Both the position numbers and the translations under genes were made by a program. Below, piece by piece: positions 13,171 through 22,342 of a stretch of DNA of 64,000 nucleotides (positions are counted from its first letter, which is position 1; the number at the start of each line of letters is the position of its first letter). Under the pieces are notes generated by a model that searched no databases, was not told the origin of the DNA, and saw nothing but the letters and a program-made list of their open reading frames with translations. Source of the DNA: Ehretia macrophylla (Eukaryota; Streptophyta; Magnoliopsida; Boraginales; Ehretiaceae). Where the stretch lies: positions 16,713,425-16,777,424 of the forward strand of contig CM075771.1 of the NCBI GenBank assembly GCA_037974665.1, in the 5' to 3' direction.

Positions 13171-15258
13171 CAGGCTTGCTGCCTCCGTCGTAGAGCTCTC
13201 GGAGAGCTTTCCAACAGTGTGTTGTGCCTCGCGTAACTCCTTACAGATAAAAAGTTATGCGCAACGGAGCTACGGAGACCTAGTCCTAAGCCCCACACCC
13301 TCGATTTGTGGGCCCAGTCTCTATGTGAGGCATAGTTGTCTTTCCCAAGGTACTGCAGGATTCGGTAATAGAAATGTGATGGAATAGGTTGTCGTCCTTT
13401 TCGCAGCTCACGACGTACGATCCGGGATAGAAAAATAGTGCTAAAGAAGAAAAGGTCCCAAAATTGATGAAAATGTTCAATTTTGAGTTCCTAAAAAAGG
13501 CACAGCTGAGCAGAGTTGCTGCCCCCTTCGTAGAGCTCTTGGAGCGCTTTCGAACGGTATGCTGTGCATCGCGTAACTCCTTACGAATCAAAAGTTATGG
13601 CCACCAGAACAATGGAGACTTGGTCACAAGCCCCACGTCCTCGGTTTGCTGGCCCAGCCTCTACTTGAAGTGAAGTTGTCTTGCCCAAGGTGCCGTGGGA
13701 TTCGATAATAGAAATGTGATGCATTAGGTTTCGTCCTTTTCGCGGCTCATGACATACGATTCGGGACGGAAAAACAGCGCAAAAGAAGAAATGTGTCCCG
13801 AAACTAATGAAAACCTTCGATTTTGGGCTCCGAAAAAAGGTGCAACCGAGCAGGCTTGCAGCCTCCATCGTAGAGCTCCCAAAGAGCTTTCCAACGGTAT
13901 GCTGTGCACCGCGTAACTCCATACGGATAAAAAATTATAGGCATCGGAGCGACGAAGACCTAGTCCCAAGCCCCACGCCCTTGGTTTACGGGCCCAGCCT
14001 CTACATGAGACGAAGTTGTCTTGCCCTAGGTGCCATCGGATTCGGTAATAGAAATGTGATGGATTAGGTTGTCGTACTTTTCGCCACTCACGACGTACGA
14101 TCCAGGACCAAAAAACATCGCAATAGAAGAAAAGTATGCCGAAATCGATGAAAACATTCGATTTTGGGATCCTAAAAAGGGTACAGCCAAGCAGGCTTGC
14201 CGTCCTTGTCGTAGAGCTCTCGAAGAGCATTCCAACGGTATGCTGTGCGCCGCGTAACTCCTAACAGATCAAAAGTTATAGGCACCGGAGCGACGGAGAC
14301 TTGGTCCCAAGCCCCACGCCCTCGGTTTGCGGGCCCAGCCTCTACGTTAGGCGAAGTTGTCTTGCCAAAGGTGCCGTGGGATTCGGTAATAGAAATGTGA
14401 TGGATTAGGTTGTCGTCCTTTTCGGGGCTCACGACATACGATCCGGGACGGAAAAACAGCGCAAAAGAAGAATAGTGTCCCAAAACTGATCAAAACGTTC
14501 GATTTTGGGCTTCGAAAACAAGCGTAGCTAAGCAGGCTTGCTACCCCTTTCGTAGAGCTCTCTGAGAGCTTTCCAACGGTATGCTTTGCGCGGCGTAACT
14601 CCTAACAGATCAAAAGTTATAGGCGCCGGAGCGACGGAGACTTGGTCCCAAGCCCCACGCCCTTAGTTTGAGGGCCCAGCCTCTACAATAGGCGAAGTTG
14701 TCTTGCCAAAAATGTCGTGGGATTCGGTAATAGAAATGTGATGGATTAGGTTGTCCTCCTTTTCGCGGCTCATGACGTACGATCCGGGACGAAAAAATAG
14801 CGCAATAGAAAAAAAGTGTCCTAAAACTGATGAATACGTTCGATTTCGGGCTCTGAAAATAGGCCCAACCAAGAAAGTTTATTGCCCTCGTCGTAGAGCT
14901 CTCGGAGAGCTTTCTAACGGTATGTTGTGCGCCACGTAACGGATCAAAAGTTATGGGCACCGGAGCGACGAATACCTGGTCATAAGCCCCATGCTCTCGA
15001 TTTACGGGCCTAGCCTCTACGTGAAGTGAAGTTGTCTTGCCAAAGGTGTCATGGGATTCGGTAATATAAATGTGATGGATTATGTTGTCGTCCTTTTCGC
15101 GGCTCACGACGTATGATACGGGATGAAAAAACAACGCAAAAGAAGAAAAGTATCCCAAAACTGATGAAAATGTTTGATTTTGGGCTCCGAAAATAGGCGC
15201 AGCTGAGCAGGTTTGCTGCCCCTGTCATAGAGCTCTCAGAGAGCTTTCCAACAGTATG

Positions 15259-15263
15259 CTGTG
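15259..15263. repeat. Target-site duplication of element A, left copy (CTGTG)
   Basis: CTGTG ends the satellite sequence immediately before the TGTGAGACCC start of element A. The same five bases follow the GTGACA end at 22338. Five base pairs is the usual duplication for Ty3/gypsy integration. Confidence 0.93.
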
Positions 15264-15490
15264 TGTGAGACCCGACCTCGATTTACGTGCGATATCTCGT
15301 TTCGTGTGTCCTAACATCGAATTGCGTGCTTTGACCTAGGTTTAAGAGTCGTGTCTCGTTTTATGTGCCTTGCATCGAATTACGTGCATTCATTTAGGAT
15401 TGCATGCATTTGCATGGGAAACGTGCATTTGTCTCGTAGTTCGTGCTTTACCTCGTAGTGTATGCCCTAAACCTAGAAAAGCGTGCCCGT
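15264..15490 (+). promoter_or_regulatory. LTR head: array of degenerate GTGC/ACGTG units
   Basis: The first ~230 bp consist of loosely repeated ~17-25-bp units with a CTCG or CTAG stretch followed by a GTGC core. Several contain ACGTG, the core of G-box/ABRE elements. The same architecture is present at the heads of the other family-1 LTRs (38724-38950 on +; about 32890-33258 and 43075-43436 read on -). The element B copies are longer, so unit number varies. A regulatory role is inferred from the motif content. Confidence 0.45.
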
Positions 15491-17705
15491 ACGCTAATCA
15501 AGAAAGCATCTTACACAAATCACTAGATTATTAATTAATCCTACAAATTCCACTAACTAATATTAAAATGCTAAGTCAATGCACTAGAAGATAAAATTTC
15601 ACCAAAAGCTAAACATTCTTATTCTTTATTCTTTTGCATATTCCAAACACATACAATTAAATAATACTCAAAACATGACAAATTCATATTTGAGCATTGC
15701 CTTGGCCGACCATGAGGATCTTTTGACATGTTTTGCAATTTCAAAAATCAAACTTAGACATTCTATGATACAATGCAAAATAGAAAATGAAACCAAAGCA
15801 TTATTTTATCAACCACCATGCTCCACATTCTCTTCCACATCACCAAGAATGCCAAACAACTCCAACATGCTCCAAAAGAGATGCCATTTCAGATTTTTCA
15901 AGGCCCTAGGCCGACACACTCACATACAAACACTTCATTCCTCACAAACATTTCAATTGCCCTCATTTTCTCTCACCCTCTCGGCATAGGCTGCTTCAAA
16001 CACCATCATAGCTTAAGATCATCTCCTAAAGCTCACCAAGACACTCAAGGACCCTAGGAAGCTCGACCAAGCAAGCAAGAAGCAAGAAAAATTTCATGCA
16101 AGCTCATAGAACTCTCTTTTTCGGCTTAGGTATGTTTGATAGCTTCTATTTCATCTCCCTTTTGTTCTAACCACATGCACATACTAAGAACATGGTAACT
16201 AAGCTAGGAATTAGAGAATCTCAAGCTATCTCTCAGCCAAGCAAGGAGAAAAGACGTTTTTGTGCATCTTCAAGAGCTTTGTGCATCCTCATTTATTTTC
16301 TTGTTAAGGTGAGGGCTAAAACTCTTTTAAAAGCTTTCAAAAATCACATGCATGCCTTCATATGTCTAGATTTACCTATGTACTTGTCGTATATGTGTTT
16401 GCATAAGCTTATATAACCATGCATGGCAAGATATTCTGCTAGAACTTGAAGATAGGTAAAAATCACGAAAATGACAGATTTCTGACTTGTTAAAGAGAAG
16501 TGAATTTAGCCTGGTAAATGATGTTGAAAATGTATGAAAATTGGTAGGAAACTATTTTTGCCAGTTCTAAGAATTTTTCATAGAAATAGGCCAATGCCAA
16601 TTTTGCCTCTAAGGTCTCCAAAATGGCAAAACATTGGAAGGTATCCAAATCTGGAAAATCTGGGAAAATGGAGCAGGTTTTTGGCAGTTCACTGTCCTTG
16701 TAGAACGAAACTGTTTTCACCTAGTAAATGATATCTAAAATGCATTAAATTTGGTAGGTTGCTATATTTTTCAGTTCTGGACATTGTTGTCAGAAATAGA
16801 CTAAGGCTAAATCTGAACCTAAGACCCTAAAAAATGACAAGTATTGAAATGTCTACAAATCTGGACAATTTTGCGTAGTCTCACGGTTTTGGCTATAACT
16901 CTTGAATCCGAACTCCAAATGATGCGAGGTTTGTTTTTGGATTTAGTTCACTTAATAAGCTTTAATTTGAAATTTTTTTCACTGGAATTGGAGATTGTTT
17001 GGTTGTCTAAATGATTATGGGAAAACAGACCATTGCAGTGAGGTATTTATTTAGTGATATACTTTGAAAAAATATTGTAACTTCTCTTGTGATATTGAAT
17101 GCCTGGGATTGTGGCACTTGGATGTTATGTGGACTGTTTTGGATGATTGAAGATGTTTTAATTAATCGATGCATGGCTTGGGTTAGTTACGTGACAACTT
17201 GTGGCTTAAATCGCACGTGTAAGCATGAATTGAAACCCTATTGAATATGAAAACTCGCTAAGTGTTGATCCTATGGTTATTGTGTCCAATTGTGTGATTA
17301 GTGGGCTTCCTAAGAAATATTAAGTATGCTTGAAATGTGATTCCCGATGATTACATGTTGATAAGTAGACCTTTCTTGCACCCGGTCCCACGTGGATGTC
17401 GTTGCATGCGTGTAAAAACTTATTATCTAATTACGCGAACCCCGAAATGAGTTATATGACTTGATTTACATGTGTTACATGGATGCCCGTTTAATATTCA
17501 TATAACTCCATGTGCTTTACAAGTGAAATTACATGTCAAAGCATGCCTCGTGTGTTTACTTGTCAATGTGCGATCTTATGACTTCTCAGAGACAACCTAC
17601 TTTGTTGTCCTCCTAATGTGATATATTAAATGCTATAAATGTGCATTGCATACAAGGTTGTAACCTTTCATTCTAGCGTGGTAGTGTTTAACGCACACCG
17701 CGCGA

Positions 17706-17722
17706 CATCGGGCTTGCCGATG
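17706..17722 (+). other. Conserved hairpin in family-1 LTR
   Basis: CATCGG-GCTTG-CCGATG forms a 6-bp stem with a 5-base loop. The solo LTR has a 7-bp version (GCATCGG-GCTTG-CCGATGC, 41191-41209). The element B copy near 30671 has one stem mismatch. Element C keeps part of the region (GCATCGGGCT near 60496) without the right arm. Confidence 0.5.
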
Positions 17723-17919
17723 CAACCGTGACTACCATTGTCCAATTCCCTCTCTCGCTTGGGGGCTAGACTTCCTCGGGGAGTTGGGTCGTAGGATTTC
17801 GGGGTACATCCGGAGTACACCCATTTGGCGTGATAAGTGGATGATTTGAAGTTGGCCGCAACAACTGTTATTGGATATGAATTGAGAGCAAAAGCTCACC
17901 GTATCCTTTTCACTATGTG

Positions 17920-17926
17920 TATAAGT
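17920..17926 (+). promoter_or_regulatory. Candidate TATA box in family-1 LTR
   Basis: TATAAGT lies downstream of GTATCCTTTT and TATGTG. The same arrangement (GTATCCTTT, then TATGTGTTTATAA) occurs in the otherwise divergent element C LTR at 60669-60708. Conservation of the block across two LTR families supports a core promoter. No start site can be shown from sequence alone. Confidence 0.4.
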
Positions 17927-18133
17927 ACTCTCGCTTGGTTCTTGGAGGACCTTGGGGAGGAAAGACGGGTAAATATGTTCTTTTACATTTATATTACATT
18001 ATGAATTTATTTGTGTTATATGTCATGCTTTCGAAAGGGTTTTTCATAAGTTGAATCGGAAAAAGAGTTTCAAAACGTATTTCTCGTTCCCCCTCGTTGA
18101 GTTCATAAGGACTCGCCATCTTTTATCATCTCA

Positions 18134-18196
18134 GGTGAAGAAGATCAGGAACAGGTACCTGAGGATAACATGCCTATTGATGACTCCTTGGAGTGA
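18134..18196 (+). other. Conserved acidic reading frame in LTR, copy 1 (element A 5' LTR)
   Basis: Twenty codons from GGT to GAG, then TGA. The peptide is rich in Glu and Asp (GEEDQEQ, then VPEDNMP, then IDDSLE). There is no in-frame ATG upstream before a stop, but the frame begins at a pyrimidine-rich TTTTATCATCTCAG followed by GTGAAG, which resembles a splice acceptor. Across the five family-1 copies, codons 4, 5, 9, 11, 17, 18, 19 and 20 vary only silently. Codons 12, 13, 15 and 16 vary in amino acid, three of these only in the solo LTR. Such a third-position pattern is expected of coding sequence. The function is unknown. Confidence 0.5.
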
Positions 18197-18822
18197 TTGC
18201 CTACCCTACGTGCCTTACTTGACTGTGGTTATTTTGTGAACGATATGTTGTTTTGAAGACTATTCCTTATGTTGCTTGTTGTCGTTATTGTAAATGACCC
18301 CCGTTGTAATTTGGGGTCTAATTTTGATTTGTACCGATATTAACTAGATAGACACCCTATTTGCTCGTTTTGCTACTTTGATTAGTAACTACTACAGGCT
18401 TATGAAGTATTAGGCAAAGGGCTAAGTAAAATGAATCTATCCAATCTTAAGCAGGTACTCATGTGTAAGCTAAGACCAACAGGTACTTGTGTAATAGGAA
18501 TTGACACATAAACGAGACATAGTTGCTATGCTAGGTATTAATCAAACGAGACTTGAGATAAATAGTGGACATATCAATTAGTGATAAATAGCAATCTTAG
18601 TTGGAATCAAATTTGAGATTGAAAGCTTTAAGGTGTTTAGAAAATTAGGTCAAACTAAAGAGCCAATTACTGCCGTTATACTGCCGGTTTTCCGAAGAAT
18701 TATTGGAGTTCTAGTGTAACGGATAAGCTTATTCTTCATTAATCAGTTATAGTCATAAAAGACCGTGAATGTTTAGATCACACCCTAGTCTAACCTCTAT
18801 AGGTCTGGCTGGGGGCGTGACA

Positions 18823-19101
18823 CCTTATAGAAATGGTATCAGAGCTTAGATTGCTTAAGCCTGGTTTAACTCTCGGACCATGGGTAGAAGCCCTAAGGCT
18901 ATTGGGATGACTTGTTTATGTGTGTTAATGTGTTGCAATATCAGTTGTGCCTTCTCTGTTTCTATGTGCTTATGTGATTAACATGTCTTAACTGTTTCGA
19001 GAATTGTATGTCTATGTAAAATTGTATGTTGCATACCTTATACATTAAATTCTTGTCTTTTCATATTCCAATAAATTGTGCATCATAATCTGTGCCTATA
19101 G
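18823..19101 (+). other. Element A leader with primer-binding site
   Basis: Untranslated leader between the 5' LTR and gag. The first ~65 bases match the leader of element B read on the minus strand (TTAGATTG, AACTCTCGGACC, AAGCCCTAA), after which the two diverge. No gene is seen in it. Confidence 0.75.
18834..18845 (+). other. Primer-binding site for initiator tRNA-Met (element A)
   Basis: TGGTATCAGAGC, 11 bp after the 5' LTR end, is the standard complement of the 3' end of plant initiator tRNA-Met used to prime minus-strand synthesis. Confidence 0.93.
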
Positions 19102-20120
19102 ATGGCTGGCCCTAGTACCCGCAATACCAATAGGAGCGATGAGCCTCAAGAAGCCGGAGATGCTCATCAAACTAACCCCGGCATGGCCATGTTTAACATG
19201 ATAGCGAATGCTATGGATCGCGTGTCGTGAGTGATGGAACGTCAAGATGTACGTGAAACAAACAACAACAATAACAGGAATGGTGGTAACCATGGGAGAA
19301 ACAACAGAATGCGGGAGTTCCTTGACTTTTACCCGTCCAAATTCTACGGGGAAGCTGATGATGAAAAGGCAGAGGCTTGGCTGTCTGAGATTAAAAGGAT
19401 TTTCAGGCCACTTGACTATACTGATGAGGAAAAAATTGAGTTCACTGTGTTTCTGTTGCACGGGGATGCTGAGCATTGGTGGTACACTGTGGAGGCACTT
19501 TGGGAAACTGATCATACACCTCACTTGTGGGGTAATTTCGTTAAGGCATTCAAGGAGAAATACGTACCTGCAGTTTCCAAACAGAGACGAATTGAAGAAT
19601 TCATGCACTTGAACAAGGGTAACATGATGGTGGCTCAGTATGAGGCTCGCTTTGACAAACTATCTAGTTATGCTCAATACATGGTCAGTACCCCTGAGGC
19701 GAAGATGTGGAAATTTACGAATGGGTTGAGGCCAGAAATTCAGGATCAGTTGGCTTCGCATGACTTTACTACCTATTCTGCTCTCCTTGCTGCTGCCTCC
19801 CGAGTTGAGAAGAGAAAACTTGATAGAGCCGGTTCAAGCCAGCCGAACAAGAAACCATATCAGCCTCCAGGACAACAGAGGAAATTCCAGACTCAGAGTC
19901 GCAGTCAGGGCCAGAGCCAGAACAGACCAGTCAATAACTGTGGCCCGACTAAAGCACCATCAGCCTCTTCCACCCGTGGATCCACAGGTAGTTCACCTGC
20001 TACTTAGTCTATCAACTGTTCTTACTGTGACAAGAAGGGTCACACCGAGGCCCAGTGCTGGAAGAAGTCAGGACGATGCGTGCGGTGTGGTAGTGATCAG
20101 TATCAGATCAAGAATTACCC
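19102..20120 (+). pseudogene. gag: Element A gag remnant (capsid and zinc knuckle)
   Basis: Gag forms the retrotransposon particle and binds its RNA. The frame starts at ATG 19102 (MAGPSTRNTN). A TGA at 19228-19230 interrupts it; CGA to TGA would explain that stop. The frame then runs open through the capsid domain (FLDFYPSKFYG, AEAWLSEIKRIF, AEHWWYT, GLRPEIQDQL) and a Gln/Ser-rich linker to a TAG at 20005-20007. Directly after, in frame, is a C-X2-C-X4-H-X4-C zinc knuckle (20017-20058). A second knuckle starts CVRCGSDQ but has Tyr where His and the last Cys are expected; both fit C-to-T or G-to-A decay. Sequence resembling gag stops near 20120, where protease has been deleted. The copy cannot make intact Gag. 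Confidence 0.9.
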
Positions 20121-21335
20121 GATTTACCCCTGGATCGGGAAATTGAGTTTGTAATAGAAGTACTGCCTGGCACCCAGCCAATATCTAAAGCTCCCTATTG
20201 TATGGCACCAGCCGAGCTACAAGAATTGAAGGACCAATTGCAAGGATTGTTGAAGAAGGGGTTTGTTCAACCAAGTTCTTCTCCGTGGGGCGCACCAGTC
20301 CTATTTGTAAAGAAGAAAGACGGAACGTTGAGGCTATGCATCGATTACCGAGGATTGAACCAAGTGACCGTCAAGAATAAATACCCACTTCCACTGATCA
20401 ATGAGTTGTTTGAGGAACTTCAAAGAGCTAAAGTGGATTCAAAACTCGACTTGAGGCAATGGTACAATCAGTTGCGGATCAAAAAGGAGGATGTGCCTAA
20501 AACGGCTTTCAGGACGAGATATGGGCATTATGAATTTGTGGTGATGCCATTTGGGCTAACTAATGCCCCTGCAGCTTTTATGGACTTGATGCACAGGGTG
20601 TTTCAACCCTACTTGGACCAATTTGTGGTGATCTTTATTGATGATATTTTGGTATACTCGAAATCCGAGGCTGAGCATGAACAACATCTGCGATTGGTAA
20701 TACAGAAACTTCGGGAGCACCAATTGTATGCAAAGTTTAGCAAATGTGAATTTTGGTTGCAGCAGATTGCGTTCTTGGGGCACATTATATCCCAAGAGGG
20801 AATAGCAGTGGATCCAGCAAAGATAGAAGCGGTGATGTCTTGGAAGAAGCCAGAAAATATTATGGAGGTTCGGAGTTTTCTTGGTGCCGGCTATTATCAG
20901 AGATTCGTGAAGGATTTCTCAAAGATTGCAGGACCGCTTACAAAGCTCACTCAAAAGAAAACAAAGCTCGTGTGGGATGACAAGTGTGAGAACTTTCAAG
21001 AACTGAAGAAAAGATTGACTACCGCACCTATTCTTGCATTGCCTGAAGGGAGTCAAGGCTTTGTAATCTATAGCGATGCTTCCAAAGAATGACTGGGGTG
21101 TGTGTTGGTGCAAAATGGTAGAGTGATTGCGTATGCCTCTAGGAAGCCCAAGCCGTATGAATTGAATTACCCGACGCATGATTTGGAGTTAGCGGCTATT
21201 GTGTTTGCACTCAAGAAATGGAGGCACTATCTGTGGGGTAACAAGTTTGAGGTGTTTACTGATCACAAGAGCTTGAAGTACTTGTTCTCACAATAAGAGT
21301 TAAACATAAGGCAAAGACGGTGGATGGAACTCTTG
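20121..21335 (+). pseudogene. pol: Element A pol remnant (reverse transcriptase and partial RNase H)
   Basis: The frame begins at [10 protein letters not shown], the segment normally linking protease to reverse transcriptase, and lies in a different phase from gag, so the upstream deletion also shifted the frame. Reverse transcriptase follows: [49 protein letters not shown], and the catalytic FIDD at 20634-20645. RNase H follows with its active-site acids in [16 protein letters not shown] and VFTDHKSL. Stops at 21090-21092 (TGA) and 21294-21296 (TAA) break the frame. It ends abruptly after RQRRWMELL at 21335, joined to mid-LTR sequence. Protease, the RNase H tail and integrase are gone. RT style suggests a Tekay/Del-like chromovirus. 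Confidence 0.92.
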
Positions 21336-22337
21336 CCCATTTGGCGTGATAAGTGGATGATTTGAAGTCGGCCGCAACAACTGTTATTGGAAATGAATTG
21401 AGAGCAAAAGCTCACCGTATCCTTTTCACTATGTGTATAAGTGCACTCGCTTGGTTCCTAGAGGACCACGGGGAGGAAAGACGGGTAATTGTGTTCTTTT
21501 ACTTTTATATTACATTATGAATTTATTTGTGTTATATGTCATGCTTTCAAAAGGGTTTTTCCTAAGTTGAACAGGAAAAAGAGTTTCAAAATGTATTTCT
21601 CGTTCCCCCTCGCTGAGTTCATAAGGACTCACCCTCTTTTATCATCTCAGGTGAAGAAGACCAGGAACAGGTACCTGAGGATAACATGCCTATTGATGAT
21701 TCATTGGAGTGAGTGCCTGCCCTACATGCCTTATTTGACTGTCGCTGTTTTGTGAACGATATGTAGTTTTGAAGACTATTTCTTATGTTGCTTGTTGTCG
21801 TTATTGTAAATGACCCCCATTGTAATTTGGGGTCTAATTTTGATTTGTACCGATATTAATAGACAGATACCCTATTTGCTCGTTTTGCTACTTGGTTTAG
21901 TAACTACTACATGCTTATGAAGTATTAGGCAAAAGGCTAAGTAAAATGAATCTATCCAATCTTAAGCAGGTACTCATGTGTAAGCTAAGACCAACAGGTA
22001 CTTGTGTAACAGGAATTGACACATAAATGAGACATAGTTGCTATGCTAAGTGTTAATCAAACAAGACTTGAGATAAATAGTGGACATATCAATTGGTGAT
22101 AAATAGCAATCTTACTTAGAATCGAATTTTAGATTGAAAGCTTTGAAGCGTTTAGAAAATTAGGTCAAACTAAAGAGCCAATTACAGCCGTTATGCTGCC
22201 GATTTTTCGAAGAATTATTGGAGTTCTAGTGTAATGGATAAGCTTATTCTTTGTTAATCGGTTATAGTCATAAAAGAACGTGAATGTTTAGATCACACAC
22301 TAGTCTAACCTCTATAGGTCTGGTTGGAGGCGTGACA
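21336..22337 (+). repeat. Truncated 3' LTR of element A (last 1002 bp)
   Basis: Aligns with 17820-18822 of the 5' LTR, starting at CCCATTTGGCGTG and ending GGCGTGACA. The first ~2.56 kb of the LTR is missing. The junction with pol at 21335/21336 is a deletion breakpoint and not an LTR end, since it lacks TG and any polypurine tract. Frequent substitutions separate the two copies. Confidence 0.93.
21650..21712 (+). other. Conserved acidic reading frame in LTR, copy 2 (element A 3' LTR)
   Basis: Encodes the same 20 residues as copy 1. The three base differences from copy 1 (GAT/GAC, GAC/GAT, TCC/TCA) are all silent, although the surrounding LTR differs at about 7 percent of positions by hand count. 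Confidence 0.5.
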
Positions 22338-22342
22338 CTGTG
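22338..22342. repeat. Target-site duplication of element A, right copy (CTGTG)
   Basis: Same five bases as 15259-15263, directly after GTGACA. The satellite resumes with CGCTGCGTAACTCC. Confidence 0.93.

Larger units (their letters stand above)
1..15263 (+). repeat. Satellite block 1, ~341-bp tandem repeat (about 45 monomers)
   Basis: Head-to-tail monomers recur at 340-342 bp. The anchor TCAAAAGTTA (or a close variant) falls at 351, 692, 1032, 1387 and 1728, and so on to the right edge. Each monomer holds, in order: the anchor, a GC-rich stretch (GCCCCACGCCCTCGG), GAAGTTGTCTTGCC, ATAGAAATGTGATGGATTAG, CTCACGACGTACGATC, a purine-rich AAAAGAAGAAAAG, TTCGATTTTGGGCTC, and a palindrome AGCTCTCGGAGAGCT. 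Neighbouring copies differ by scattered substitutions, many of them CG to TG or CA, as expected from decay of methylated CpG. The unit is close to two nucleosome lengths, typical of plant centromeric or pericentromeric satellites, but location cannot be proved here. Frames of about 60-115 codons open on both strands, but 341 is not a multiple of three and the frames restart in each monomer, so I call no genes. Confidence 0.97.
15264..18822 (+). repeat. 5' LTR of element A (3559 bp)
   Basis: Starts TGTGAGACCC and ends GGGGGCGTGACA, 11 bp before the primer-binding site. Its full length is supported by the independent solo LTR at 38724-42294 (3571 bp), which has matching ends. Contents: a 5' head of short degenerate units containing GTGC (15264-15490), an AT-rich region, a pyrimidine-rich patch near 15946-15990, a hairpin (17706-17722), a TATA-like site (17920-17926), and a conserved acidic reading frame (18134-18196). 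A 62-codon frame at 18051-18239 overlaps the acidic frame in another phase and is probably its shadow. Confidence 0.93.
15264..22337 (+). mobile_element. Element A: damaged Ty3/gypsy LTR retrotransposon (family 1)
   Basis: The element runs from TGTGAGACCC to GGCGTGACA and is flanked by CTGTG on both sides, within a satellite monomer. Order: 5' LTR (15264-18822), primer-binding site, leader, gag remnant, reverse transcriptase and partial RNase H, then a 3' LTR retaining only its last 1002 bp. Protease, the end of RNase H, the whole integrase, the polypurine tract and the first ~2.56 kb of the 3' LTR are missing. By hand count the two LTR parts differ at roughly 30 of the first ~450 aligned bases, so the insertion is not recent. 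Reverse transcriptase and gag are closest in style to plant chromoviruses (Tekay/Del-like). That placement is inferred, since integrase and any chromodomain are absent. Confidence 0.95.

Noticed and set aside
15675..16416. Open frames of 74-104 codons in the element A 5' LTR (near 15675, 15818 and 16192)
   Set aside because: They lack recognisable domains and I did not find the same frames maintained at the equivalent place in the solo LTR or element B LTRs.
18051..18239. A 62-codon frame (MNRKKSFKTYFS) present in LTR copies
   Set aside because: It overlaps the acidic frame in another phase. Differences that are silent in the acidic frame change amino acids here, and the copy in B's 5' LTR has a TAG. 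It is probably a shadow frame.
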